DNA of 64,000 nucleotides from Jiangella mangrovi (GTDB lineage Bacteria > Actinomycetota > Actinomycetes > Jiangellales > Jiangellaceae), in the NCBI RefSeq assembly GCF_014204975.1, contig NZ_JACHMM010000001.1, positions 3,906,001 to 3,970,000 on the forward strand, in the 5' to 3' direction. Position 1 is the first letter of the stretch. Every line of letters starts with the position of its first letter. Below are positions 52,217 through 60,928 of this stretch, in pieces. Under the pieces are notes generated by a model. That model was given only the letters and a program-made list of their open reading frames with translations. It ran no database searches and was not told the origin of the DNA. The position numbers and the translations under genes are program-made.

Positions 52217-52276
52217 GTCCCGAATCGTACGCCGATCGTGCGGAGCCAGGTGTCTCGTCATGTCCCGATCGTGCGG
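52212..52276. repeat. Direct repeats at the AraC gene start
   Basis: GTCATGTCCCG occurs at 52212-52222 and 52257-52267, and CGATCGTGCGG at 52233-52243 and 52266-52276. They create two in-frame start codons on the minus strand and may be binding sites for the AraC protein. Confidence 0.5.
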
Positions 52277-52325
52277 CGGCTCCCCCGCCGGGCGCTTCTC
52301 GAATCCTGACCGGTGCGGGACGGGG

Positions 52326-52991
52326 TCAGCCTGCGGTCGCGCCCGACTCGGCCGGTGGCCGCTGGCGGAACCCGGCGACGACGGCCTCCAGCACCGACCG
52401 CAGCAGCACCTCGAAGTCGAACGGCTCGTCGTCGAGGTCCGGGCTGTTCGCGTGGAACGGGTCGCGGGCGCGGCCCGGGTTCGAGCTGGTCCAGGTGCCG
52501 GCCGCCATGACGACGGCGGTGGCGACCAGGCCGCGACCGCGCTCGACGCTGATCCGCCGGTCGGCCGCGTGGACGGCCTCGGCCAGCCCGCGCACATGCG
52601 CCAGCGTCGTGCGCCGGTAGCTGCGGACCACCTCGTCGGCGAGCTCGAACTGCTGCGCCGCCGGCATGTACGCGCCCAGCTCGCACAGGACCGGCAGCCC
52701 GACGAGTGCCCGGACGAACGCGCCGGCGATGTCCTCGGGCCGCTCCCCCAGGCCCCGGCGGACCAGCTCGTCGAAGCGGCCCCACTCGCGCTCGGTCAGC
52801 GTGACGAAGAGGTCGTCGCGGCTGTGGAACTGCCGGGCCACCGTCGACGCCGCCAGGCCCACCCGCTCCCCGATGGTCGCCAGCGTGAGTCCACGAACGC
52901 CCTGCTCGGCGATGAGCTCGTGGGTCGCGTCGAGGATCTGGGCGCGCCGGATCGCCTTGTGCTCCGGCCGCCTGGCCCGTTCGAAGCCCAT
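52326..52991 (-). CDS. TetR/AcrR family regulator of the molybdenum hydroxylase operon
   Basis: A 221-residue regulator. The HTH is 'IRRAQILDATHELIAEQGVRGLTLATIGERVGLAASTVARQFHSRDDLFVTL', and the ligand domain is long and helical. It is divergent from a three-gene xanthine-dehydrogenase-type operon only 49 bp away, with a palindrome in between, so it likely represses that operon. The ligand is unknown. Confidence 0.92.
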   Translation of the reverse strand: MGFERARRPEHKAIRRAQILDATHELIAEQGVRGLTLATIGERVGLAASTVARQFHSRDDLFVTLTEREWGRFDELVRRGLGERPEDIAGAFVRALVGLPVLCELGAYMPAAQQFELADEVVRSYRRTTLAHVRGLAEAVHAADRRISVERGRGLVATAVVMAAGTWTSSNPGRARDPFHANSPDLDDEPFDFEVLLRSVLEAVVAGFRQRPPAESGATAG

Positions 52992-53008
52992 TCACCACTC
53001 CCGCTTGA

Positions 53009-53029
53009 TAGTGCAACATCATTGCATTA
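53009..53029. promoter_or_regulatory. TetR operator in the molybdenum hydroxylase divergent promoter
   Basis: TAgTGCAA (53009-53016), spacer catca, TTGCAtTA (53022-53029) form a symmetric site in the 49-bp gap between the TetR gene and the iron-sulfur subunit gene. Position and shape fit binding by that TetR protein. Confidence 0.7.
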
Positions 53030-53040
53030 ACTTCGAGGCC

Positions 53041-53559
53041 ATGGCTACCGACGTGTCGTTGCGGGTCAACGGAACGACCCACCATCTGGCGCTCCCGGCC
53101 AGGACCAGTCTGCTGGACGCGCTGCGCGAACGGCTCGGACTCACCGGCACCCGCAAGGGCTGCGACCAAGGCGGCTGCGGCGCCTGCACCGTGCTCGTCG
53201 ACGGCCGGCGGGTGCTCTCGTGCCTGACGCTCGCGGTGCAGCACGACGGCGCCGACGTCACGACCGTCGAGGGTGTCGGCGACGGTGCCGGCGGCCGGCA
53301 CCCGCTGCAGGACGCGATGGTCCGCCACGACGGGTACCAGTGTGGGTACTGCACGTCGGGGCAGATCTGCTCCGCTCTGGGCATGCTCGCCGAGCACGCG
53401 GCGGGGCTGCCCAGCCACGTCAGCGACCGGGTCGGGCCGGACGCGCCCCTCCCCCTGAGCCGCGAGGAGATCCGCGAGCGCATGAGCGGCAACCTGTGCC
53501 GCTGCGGCGCCTACAACGGCATCGTCGAGGCGATCGCCGAGACGGCCGGCCGGCCATGA
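53041..53559 (+). CDS. Xanthine-dehydrogenase-family small subunit, two [2Fe-2S] clusters
   Basis: A 172-residue electron-transfer subunit. The ferredoxin-type cluster ligands are in GCDQGGCGACTVLVDGRRVLSC, and the second cluster in QCGYCTSGQ and NLCRCGAYNGI. Together with the next two genes it forms a PaoABC/YagTSR-type molybdenum hydroxylase. It starts at ATG 53041 right after the operator, with no twin-arginine signal, unlike periplasmic PaoA, so the complex is probably cytoplasmic. It overlaps the FAD subunit gene by 4 nt. Confidence 0.93.
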   Translation: MATDVSLRVNGTTHHLALPARTSLLDALRERLGLTGTRKGCDQGGCGACTVLVDGRRVLSCLTLAVQHDGADVTTVEGVGDGAGGRHPLQDAMVRHDGYQCGYCTSGQICSALGMLAEHAAGLPSHVSDRVGPDAPLPLSREEIRERMSGNLCRCGAYNGIVEAIAETAGRP

Positions 53560-54551
53560 GGGACATCGGCTACGCCAGGGCCACCTCCGGCGACGACGCG
53601 GTCCGCCTCGCAGGCGAGCACCCGGGCGCGCGGTACCTGGCCGGCGGGACGAACCTCGTCGACCTGTGGCGCGAGGGCGTCGAGGACCCGGACTTCCTGG
53701 TCGACGTCACCCGGGCCGGGCTCGACGGCATCGAGGCGACGGCGGACGGCGGCCTCCTGGTGGGTGCGGGCGTGCGCAACACCGACCTCGCCCGGGATCA
53801 CCGGGTGCGAACGGCGTACCCGGCGCTCGCGCAGGCGGTGCTGGCAGGCGCCAGCGGGCAGCTGCGCAACCTCGCCACCGTCGGTGGCAACCTGCTGCAA
53901 CGCACCCGCTGCCTGTACTTCTACGACACCGCGTCGGCGTGCAACAAGCGCACGCCGGGCGCCGGCTGCGACGCGCGCGACGGGTTCTCGCGCATGGGCG
54001 CGATCCTGGGCGCGTCGGAGCACTGCGTGGCTGTGCACCCGTCGGACCTGTGCGTGGCGCTGGCCGCGTTCGACGCCGTCGTGCACCTGCTCGGACCGGA
54101 CGGCGCGCGGCGGGTGCCGCTGACGGAGTTCCACCTGCTCCCCGGCGACCGGCCGGACCTCGAGACCGTGCTGCGCCCGGGTGAGCTGGTCACGGCCGTC
54201 GAGCTGCCGCCGTCGCCGGTGGCCCGGACGTCGCGGTACCGAAAGGTCCGCGACCGCGCCTCGTACGCGTTCGCGCTGGTCTCGGTCGCCGCCGCGCTGG
54301 ACGTCGACGACGGCGCCGTGCGCGCGGCGCGGGTCGCCCTTGGCGGCGTCGCGGCCCGGCCCTGGCGCGCGACCCGGCTGGAGGCGGCCCTGACCGGGGC
54401 GCCGGCCACCGACGAGTCCTTCGCCGCCGCCGTCGACGCCGAACTGGCCGGCGCGCACGGAACTCGCGACAGCGCGTTCAAGATCGATCTGGTCCGGCGC
54501 ACCGTCCCGGCGGTCCTGCGCCGGCTGCGGGACGAGGGCGGTGCGGCGTGA
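53556..54551 (+). CDS. Xanthine-dehydrogenase-family FAD-binding subunit
   Basis: A 331-residue FAD subunit. The FAD motif is ARYLAGGTNLVDLWREG and ATVGGNLLQRTRC. The cysteines in QRTRCLYFYDTASACNKRTPGAGCDA fit the extra [4Fe-4S] cluster of PaoB-type subunits. The C-terminal CO-dehydrogenase-flavoprotein domain follows (SYAFALVSVAAALDVDDG). It overlaps both neighbouring genes by 4 nt, showing one operon. Confidence 0.92.
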   Translation: MRDIGYARATSGDDAVRLAGEHPGARYLAGGTNLVDLWREGVEDPDFLVDVTRAGLDGIEATADGGLLVGAGVRNTDLARDHRVRTAYPALAQAVLAGASGQLRNLATVGGNLLQRTRCLYFYDTASACNKRTPGAGCDARDGFSRMGAILGASEHCVAVHPSDLCVALAAFDAVVHLLGPDGARRVPLTEFHLLPGDRPDLETVLRPGELVTAVELPPSPVARTSRYRKVRDRASYAFALVSVAAALDVDDGAVRAARVALGGVAARPWRATRLEAALTGAPATDESFAAAVDAELAGAHGTRDSAFKIDLVRRTVPAVLRRLRDEGGAA

Positions 54552-56818
54552 CTGACACGACGAACGCGACCGGCGTCCTCGGGGCACCGGTCGACCGCCG
54601 CGACGGCGCGGTGAAGACCAGCGGCCGGGCCACCTACTCCACGGACGTCGACGTCGAGGGCATCGTCCACGCGGCGCTCGCGCACGCCACGGTGGCCCGC
54701 GGCCGCATCACCGTGCTCGACGTCGAGGCCGCCGCGCGGGTCCCCGGCGTGCTCGCGGTCCTGACCTACCGCGACCGGCCGGCCATGCGGCGCCCCGGCC
54801 GGCTCAACCCGCTCAACCTCGCCTCGCTCGCGCCGGGTGTCTCGTCCGGCTACCTGCTCGACGACGAGGTGCACTATGACGGCGAGCCGATCGCCGTCGT
54901 CGTCGCCGAGTCCCTGGAGGCGGCCCATGAGGCCGCCGCGCTCGTGCGCGCCGAGTACGAGGCCGCGCCCGACCCCGTCGTCGACTTCCCCGCCGTCGCC
55001 GCCGGGGGCGCACCACAGCGGCCCATGCCGATCGGCCCGCCATTGGGCGGCAGCAAGGGCGACGCCGAGGCCGCCCTGGCCCAGGCGGCACACCGGGTCG
55101 ACGCCACGTTCGTCACGCCGCCGCAGAACCACAACGCGCTCGAGCCGCACGGCTGCACCGTCGTGTGGACCGGGTCGGGACGCGACGCGCAGGTCACCGT
55201 GTGGGATGGCTCGCAGAACGTCGACTGGGTGAAACGGCACCTCGCGCGCACCTTCGGGCTCGCGCCCGGCCAGGTGCGGGTCATCAGCGAGCACGTCGGC
55301 GGCGCGTTCGGCGGCCGGACCATGGTGTGGGCGCACACCGTGCTGGCCGCGCTGGCCGCCCGCGAGACCGGCCGGCCGGTGCGGCTGCAGCTCACCCGCG
55401 AGGGCGTCTACCGGACCGTGGGCGGGCGCAGTCCCTCGATCCAGCGGGTCGCGCTGAGCGCCGGCGACGACGGCCGGCTCACCGCGCTGATCCACACCGC
55501 CCAGCTGCGCAAGGGCGCCGTCGGCGGCGCGGCCGAGCAGGTGGTCTCCTGCTCGCACGACCTCTACGACGCGTCGGCGATGCGGCTGGGCACGCAGCTG
55601 GTCAGCATGGACCTGCTGCCGAACCAGGTGATGCGCGCGCCGGGCGAGGCCAACGGCACGTTCGCGCTGGAGTCGGCGCTCGACATGCTGGCCGCGTCGA
55701 CCGGTCTCGACCCGATCGAGCTGCGCCGCCGCAACCTGGCGCCGTCGCGCGGGCCGATCGACGGGAAGGAGTTCTCGCAGCGCCGCATCCTCGAGGCGTT
55801 CGACGTCGCGACATCGGCGTTCGGATGGGCGGACCGGCCGGTGGCCCCGCGCTCGATGCGCGACGGGCGGTGGCTGGTCGGCTGGGGCGCGGCGACGGCG
55901 TTCCACCCGGCCTGGCAGTTCCCGGCCCACCTGCGGTTGTCCGTGGCCGCCACCGGGACGGTGACGCTGGAGTGCGCCTTCCACGAGCTGGGCATGGGCG
56001 CGCCGACGGCCGTGGCGCAGCTGGTCGCCGACCGCCTGGACGTGCCGCTGCCCGCCGTCGAGGTCCGCTACGGCGACACCTCGTTGCCGACGGGGCCGGG
56101 GGCGGGCGGCAGCGGCCAGTCGGCCAGCATCGCGGCGAGTGTCGACGTCGCGAGCCGCCGGCTGGTCGCGACACTGGACCGGCTCGGCCGGCGGACGGAC
56201 GGCGGGGCGTTCGGCGACGGCCGGAGCGCCCACGAGCGCTACACCGAGATCGTGCGCCGTTCCGGGCGCGACGAGGTGACGGTCGAGCTGGGCCCGCGGT
56301 CCGGCCTCGCCGCGACCTGGTCCGGGCTGCGCGATACCGTGAAGCTGATGCGCGACCAACGGCGCTGGCTCAAGGCCGCCGCGGGCGCACAGCTGTGCGA
56401 GGTGCGCGTCGACGCCGACACCGGCGAGGTCCGGGTCACCCGGTGGGTCGGCGCCTACGACATCGGCCGCGTCATCAACGCCAAGACGGCCGCCAGCCAG
56501 ATCCGCGGTGGCGTCGTCATGGGCATCGGCCTCGCACTGACCGAGGCCACGCTGGTCGATCCGCGCCGCGGCCGCATCATGAACCCGAGCCTCACCGAGT
56601 ACCACGTGCCGGTCCACGCCGACGTCCCGCCGATCGAGGTGCACCTGCTCGACCACCCGGATCCGCAGACGCCGCTGGGCATCCTCGGTGCGGGTGAGGT
56701 CGGGATCACGGGCGCCGGGGCGGCGGTCGCGAACGCGATCTGGCACGCGACGGGCAGCCGGGTGACGGAACTGCCGATCACCCTCGACGCGGTGCTCCCC
56801 CGGCCCGCCGGTTCCTGA
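54548..56818 (+). CDS. Xanthine-dehydrogenase-family molybdopterin-binding subunit
   Basis: A 756-residue catalytic subunit. The N-terminal domain starts 'GAPVDRRDGAVKTSGRATYSTDVDVEGIVHAALAHATVARG'. Molybdopterin contacts are suggested by ALEPHGCTV, GGAFGGRTMVW and GPGAGGSGQSASIAAS, and the catalytic Glu is in GAGEVGITGAG near the end. Such enzymes hydroxylate purines or oxidise aldehydes. The set resembles aldehyde oxidases PaoABC, but the substrate is not decided. Maturation genes are not in the window. Confidence 0.92.
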   Translation: MTDTTNATGVLGAPVDRRDGAVKTSGRATYSTDVDVEGIVHAALAHATVARGRITVLDVEAAARVPGVLAVLTYRDRPAMRRPGRLNPLNLASLAPGVSSGYLLDDEVHYDGEPIAVVVAESLEAAHEAAALVRAEYEAAPDPVVDFPAVAAGGAPQRPMPIGPPLGGSKGDAEAALAQAAHRVDATFVTPPQNHNALEPHGCTVVWTGSGRDAQVTVWDGSQNVDWVKRHLARTFGLAPGQVRVISEHVGGAFGGRTMVWAHTVLAALAARETGRPVRLQLTREGVYRTVGGRSPSIQRVALSAGDDGRLTALIHTAQLRKGAVGGAAEQVVSCSHDLYDASAMRLGTQLVSMDLLPNQVMRAPGEANGTFALESALDMLAASTGLDPIELRRRNLAPSRGPIDGKEFSQRRILEAFDVATSAFGWADRPVAPRSMRDGRWLVGWGAATAFHPAWQFPAHLRLSVAATGTVTLECAFHELGMGAPTAVAQLVADRLDVPLPAVEVRYGDTSLPTGPGAGGSGQSASIAASVDVASRRLVATLDRLGRRTDGGAFGDGRSAHERYTEIVRRSGRDEVTVELGPRSGLAATWSGLRDTVKLMRDQRRWLKAAAGAQLCEVRVDADTGEVRVTRWVGAYDIGRVINAKTAASQIRGGVVMGIGLALTEATLVDPRRGRIMNPSLTEYHVPVHADVPPIEVHLLDHPDPQTPLGILGAGEVGITGAGAAVANAIWHATGSRVTELPITLDAVLPRPAGS

Positions 56819-56922
56819 CGCGGCTACACCCGCGGCACCGCGAGGAAACGCGTCCGCAATGTCCCGATGGTGAGGTTTCACCGTTTGCACAGGTGATCTT
56901 CGATCCACCAGAGAGGGACCCG

Positions 56923-59475
56923 ATGCCGAGAAGCGTGTCGAGGGGCCGGGCGGTCGCGGCGGGATGTGCCGCCGCGGCGCTGACCACGGCCGTCCTGCTG
57001 CCCGCGGCCCCCACGGGAGCCGTCACCAGCGTTCCGGCCGGCAACGGCGCGACGTGGCAGATCCACGACGCGTCCCCGCCGGGGCTGGACACCGGCAGCA
57101 TCCGCGCCGTCAGCAACTCGCCTGTCGAGGGGTTCGGCAACATCTTCGTCCGGGTGTCCATTCCAGCGGGCGCGGAAGAACCGCGGCTCAACGGCGAGAT
57201 GATGCGCGGCTTCGGCCTCACCTTCGACGGTGTCGACACGTTCGAGCCGACGCGGTCGGTGCAGCTCGGCGACGTGCGGATCACCCGCGAGGTGACGGTC
57301 GACGGCGCCGACGCGTGGGCGCGGTTCTTCGACACCTTCACCAACACCGGGCGCAAGCCGGTCACCGTCGAGGTCTCGTTCGGCGGATCGCTGGGCTTCG
57401 GCGCGGCCCAGAGTCAGGGCGCCATCCGGTCGACGTCCAGTGGCGACGCGGTCGTCGACCGGCAGGATGCGTGGACGCTGGCCGCCACCCCGAACGCCGC
57501 GCAGCGCCCGGTCGGCGTCGTGCTCGGCTCCCCCGGGGCGCCCGGCACGCTGGACCGCACCGGCAACCAGCAGCGCGACCCGTTCGACACGCCCATGGCG
57601 ACGACCGGGCACGAGGCGAACTTCCAGGGTTACGTCAGCACCTTCACCGTCGCGCCCCGCGAGACCCGGTCGCTGGCCCGGTTCGTGACGGTGGGCGCGA
57701 CCGGCGCCGGCTCCCAGACCGCGGCGGCCGCGCAGCTCACGGCGTTGGCGGCCACGCCCGACCTCTCCGGCCTGACCACGCTGGAGCGCTGCACGCTGCA
57801 GAACTGGGACGCCTCGGCGCTCGGCGTCGCCCGCTGCCCGTCGGCGCCGGTGCTGGCGACGCCGTCGGCCGGCCCGCAGGTGCCCGCCTACACGACCTCG
57901 TCCTACGACGTCGTCAACACCTCGATCGACCAGATGCTGCGCGACCTCGACGCCGGTGTCACGACGTCGGCCGAGATCACCCGCGCCTACCTGGACCGGA
58001 TCGCGGTCTACGACGGCGGCCCGCTCGGCTACCACGCGTTCATCCACGTCGCCGAGGACGCCATGCAGCAGGCCCGTGCCGCGGACCGGGCCCGGGCGCG
58101 CGGCGCCACGGGCGAGTTGCTGGGCATCCCGCTCGCGATCAAGGACCTCTACGACACCAAGGACATGCCGACCACCGGCGGCACCCTGGCACTCGAGGGC
58201 TGGCAGCCCGAGACCGACGCCTACCAGGTGGAGCGCCTGCGGGCGGCCGGCGCCGTCATCATCGGCAAGGCCAACCTGAGCGAGTTCGCCAACTCCGGCG
58301 GCTACAGCGAGAGCGGCTGGGGCCAGGTGTGGAACGCGCTCTACCCGTCGAAGACCTCGTTCGGCTCCAGCGGCGGGTCCGCCGTCGCCGTCGCGACCAG
58401 CATGGCGGCGGGCGCGCTGGGCAGCCAGACCGGCGTGTCGCTCTACGCGCCGTCGACCGGCAACAGCCTGACGACGTTCCGCGGCACCGACGGCATGGCG
58501 AGCCTGCGCGGCATCATGCCGCTGACCTGGGCGCAGGACTACGGCGGCCCCATCGCACGGTCCGTCACGGACCTCGCGCACCTGCTCAACGCCACGACGG
58601 GCACCGACCCGCTGGACCCGCTGACGGCGCAGGCGGACGCGCGCCGGCCGGCCGACTGGACGGCGCACCTCGACGCCGGCGCCCTGGACGGGATGCGGAT
58701 CGGTTACCTGCCGGCCTCGTTCGTCTCCGGGTACGCCGACGACGGCACGGGTGCGGCCGTGATGGAGCACTTCGCCGACCTCGAGGCGGCCGGCGCGACG
58801 ATGGTCGAGCTCACGCCGCCGCCGAGCGGTGGATCGTCGCCGGGCGGCAGCCGCAGCGAGGAGGGCTGGGCGCGCTACATCGAGCTGCACGACGACTTCC
58901 CCTATCCCGACGGCGACGCGCTGCTGGCCTCACCCCTGGTGCTCCCCTACAACCAGCGGGCGCTGCGCGACACCCCGCGGATGACGCCGGAGCAGGTCGA
59001 CGCCTGGCTGGCCTACCGGGCCACCTACAAGCAGGTCATCGCCGGCTGGATGGACGCGGCCGACGTCGACGCCGTCGTGTACCCGGGCTTCATCAGCGAC
59101 ATGTACAACAACGACGCGGCCGGGAACCAGCTCACGGCCGACCGCGGCACCGGCGTGCTGACCTCGAACGTCGGGCTGCCGACGGTGGTCGTGCCGGTCG
59201 GCACCAACCCGCACGGCTACTCGATCTCGATGCAGCTGGTCGGCCGGGCCTGGGACGACGCGGCGATCCTCGGCATGGGCTATGCCCTGGAGCAGCAGGC
59301 CCAGGGCCAGCAGGTGCCCGACGACGCGCCCGCGCTGGAGTACCGGCCGAACGCCCGCCCGCACGCCGTTCCGGAGATCTCGCCGCTCGTTCCGGGCAGG
59401 GCTCCGGCGGCAGCCGGACTACGCTTCTCCTTCGGCGCGGGCACCGGGCTGTCGCAGCGTGAGAACGACGGCTGA
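56923..59475 (+). CDS. Secreted amidase-signature enzyme with extra N-terminal domain
   Basis: An 850-residue protein. A signal peptide (MPRSVSRGRAVAAGCAAAALTTAVLLPAAP) is followed by a region of about 270 residues without a clear family match and rich in predicted beta strands, then an amidase-signature domain. Its catalytic lysine is in GIPLAIKDLYDT, and the Ser-cis-Ser loop in SFGSSGGSAVAVATSMAAGALGSQTG. The next residues read VSLYAPST where most amidases have GSI..PA. It probably hydrolyses amides outside the cell. Start ATG 56923 has a GAGAGGG ribosome site 5 nt before it. Confidence 0.9.
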   Translation: MPRSVSRGRAVAAGCAAAALTTAVLLPAAPTGAVTSVPAGNGATWQIHDASPPGLDTGSIRAVSNSPVEGFGNIFVRVSIPAGAEEPRLNGEMMRGFGLTFDGVDTFEPTRSVQLGDVRITREVTVDGADAWARFFDTFTNTGRKPVTVEVSFGGSLGFGAAQSQGAIRSTSSGDAVVDRQDAWTLAATPNAAQRPVGVVLGSPGAPGTLDRTGNQQRDPFDTPMATTGHEANFQGYVSTFTVAPRETRSLARFVTVGATGAGSQTAAAAQLTALAATPDLSGLTTLERCTLQNWDASALGVARCPSAPVLATPSAGPQVPAYTTSSYDVVNTSIDQMLRDLDAGVTTSAEITRAYLDRIAVYDGGPLGYHAFIHVAEDAMQQARAADRARARGATGELLGIPLAIKDLYDTKDMPTTGGTLALEGWQPETDAYQVERLRAAGAVIIGKANLSEFANSGGYSESGWGQVWNALYPSKTSFGSSGGSAVAVATSMAAGALGSQTGVSLYAPSTGNSLTTFRGTDGMASLRGIMPLTWAQDYGGPIARSVTDLAHLLNATTGTDPLDPLTAQADARRPADWTAHLDAGALDGMRIGYLPASFVSGYADDGTGAAVMEHFADLEAAGATMVELTPPPSGGSSPGGSRSEEGWARYIELHDDFPYPDGDALLASPLVLPYNQRALRDTPRMTPEQVDAWLAYRATYKQVIAGWMDAADVDAVVYPGFISDMYNNDAAGNQLTADRGTGVLTSNVGLPTVVVPVGTNPHGYSISMQLVGRAWDDAAILGMGYALEQQAQGQQVPDDAPALEYRPNARPHAVPEISPLVPGRAPAAAGLRFSFGAGTGLSQRENDG

Positions 59476-59512
59476 TGTCATCGATGACACACCTGTTCTG
59501 ACATCGATGACA
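59476..59512. promoter_or_regulatory. Two palindromic operators for the downstream TetR
   Basis: TGTCATCGATGACA (59476-59489) is a perfect 14-bp palindrome, and a second copy, TGACATCGATGACA (59499-59512), differs at one base. They are 23 bp apart, about two helix turns. They are immediately after the amidase stop codon and about 90 bp before the TetR start. Confidence 0.75.
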
Positions 59513-59540
59513 CGCGGTAGGGTCGTCCGGGTGAGAGCAT

Positions 59541-59581
59541 ATGTGGGGAGTCCTCCGGTTCAACCGGGGGGCTCCCCACAT
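59541..59581. promoter_or_regulatory. Nearly perfect 41-bp palindrome before the TetR gene
   Basis: ATGTGGGGAG (59541-59550) and CTCCCCACAT (59572-59581) pair. Inside, TCCT pairs GGGG (two wobble pairs), and CCGGTT-c-AACCGG completes the stem. In RNA it would be a long hairpin in the TetR 5' leader, ending 17 nt before ATG. It may also be an operator or a terminator of the amidase gene. Confidence 0.6.
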
Positions 59582-59598
59582 CGACGGACGGACGGGGT

Positions 59599-60105
59599 AT
59601 GCGGGCGGACGGGCGGCGCAACCGCGAGGCACTGGTGACGGCGGCCGCCAAGGTGTTCGCCGAGCTCGGCCCCGAGGCGCCGCTGGACGACATCGCCCGC
59701 CGGGCCGGGGTCGGCAACGCGACCCTCTACCGTCACTTCCCCACCCGCCGCGACCTGCTGACCGCCGTCTACGCCGACGAGTTGACGGCCCTGCGTGACT
59801 ACGCGGAGCTGCTGCGCGAGCAGGAGCCGCCGGCCGACGCGCTGCACGGGTGGCTGCGGGCGCTCGCCACGCACCTCACGCACACGAAGGATCTCGCGCT
59901 CGCCGCCGACGGCGACTGGTACGGCGCCGTTCACGCGACGGCGGCCGAGCTGCTGGCCGCGGCCCGCGGTGACGGCGCGGCCCGGACCGACGTCGCCGTC
60001 GCCGACCTGCTCGCGCTGGTCCGCGGCGTCGCCCTGACGGCGGACTCCCCCGCCCAGCAGGCCCGGCTGCTCGAGCTGGTGCGCCGCGCGGTCGCCGCCG
60101 GTTGA
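59599..60105 (+). CDS. TetR/AcrR family transcriptional regulator
   Basis: A 168-residue regulator. The HTH is 'NREALVTAAAKVFAELGPEAPLDDIARRAGVGNATLYRHFPTRRDLLTAVYADEL', and the C-terminal ligand domain is short. Its start follows symmetric operators and a long palindrome, so self-regulation is likely. Downstream are a methyltransferase and an MpaB-like oxygenase on the same strand; whether they are in its regulon is uncertain. Confidence 0.92.
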   Translation: MRADGRRNREALVTAAAKVFAELGPEAPLDDIARRAGVGNATLYRHFPTRRDLLTAVYADELTALRDYAELLREQEPPADALHGWLRALATHLTHTKDLALAADGDWYGAVHATAAELLAAARGDGAARTDVAVADLLALVRGVALTADSPAQQARLLELVRRAVAAG

Positions 60106-60241
60106 CGCCAACCGATGCCTTGGCACGGCCGGCCATGCCGGGAACCGGGACGAAACGGACATGGCAGGGGCGGCCAGCCGAGCCGAGCGGGCCGCCGGCC
60201 GAGCCAAGCGGCCCGAGCCCGCGCGACTATGGTGGGAAGGG

Positions 60242-60928
60242 ATGAGCACGGAGGATCCCGACGCGGACGCCCGGCGCCTGGCCGCGGTGTCGCTGGCGGC
60301 CGACGACCCCACCGGCTGGTTCGAGCACCTCTACGCCGCCGCGGCCGACGGTTCCGCCGTCGTCCCGTGGGACCGCGGCGCGCCGCATCCGCTGCTCCTC
60401 GACTGGATCGGCGACGGCGAGCGCATTCGAACCGGCGCTCGCGCCCTGGTCGTCGGGTTCGGCCCCGGGTTCGACGCCGAGCTCCTCGCGCACCACGGCG
60501 CGCAGACCACGGCGTTCGACGTCGCCCCCAGTGCCGTCGCGGCCGCCCGCGAGCGCTTCCCCGGCTCCCCCGTCGACTACCGCGTCGCCGACCTGCTGAC
60601 GCCGCCGGACGAGTGGCGGCACGCGTTCGACCTGGTCGTCGAGATCATGACGGTGCAGTCGATGCCGCCGCCGTTCCATCCGCCCGCGACGGCGTCCGTG
60701 GCCGGCTTCGTCGCACCAGGCGGGACGCTGCTGGTCATCGCGACGGCAGCACCCGAGACGCACCCGGGCGGCGACGCCCACGGGGGCCCGCCCTGGCCGC
60801 TCACCCGCGCCGAGGTGAACGCGTTCGCCCAGGACGGCCTGCACACCGTCGCCGTCGAACACCTGGACGCCGTCCCGCCCTGGTACCGGTGGCGCGCGGA
60901 GTTCCATCGAGGGAGCGAGGAACCATGA
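60242..60928 (+). CDS. Class I SAM-dependent methyltransferase
   Basis: A 228-residue protein. The SAM motif I is ALVVGFGPGFDAELLA, motif II TTAFDVAPSAVAAARERF, and the active-site region 'FDLVVEIMTVQSMPPPFH' replaces the usual D.V.....L. Start ATG 60242 is chosen over an upstream in-frame ATG (60161) because GGGAAGG lies just before it and a TATGGT box a little upstream. The target is unknown. The stop overlaps the next ATG. Confidence 0.85.
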   Translation: MSTEDPDADARRLAAVSLAADDPTGWFEHLYAAAADGSAVVPWDRGAPHPLLLDWIGDGERIRTGARALVVGFGPGFDAELLAHHGAQTTAFDVAPSAVAAARERFPGSPVDYRVADLLTPPDEWRHAFDLVVEIMTVQSMPPPFHPPATASVAGFVAPGGTLLVIATAAPETHPGGDAHGGPPWPLTRAEVNAFAQDGLHTVAVEHLDAVPPWYRWRAEFHRGSEEP

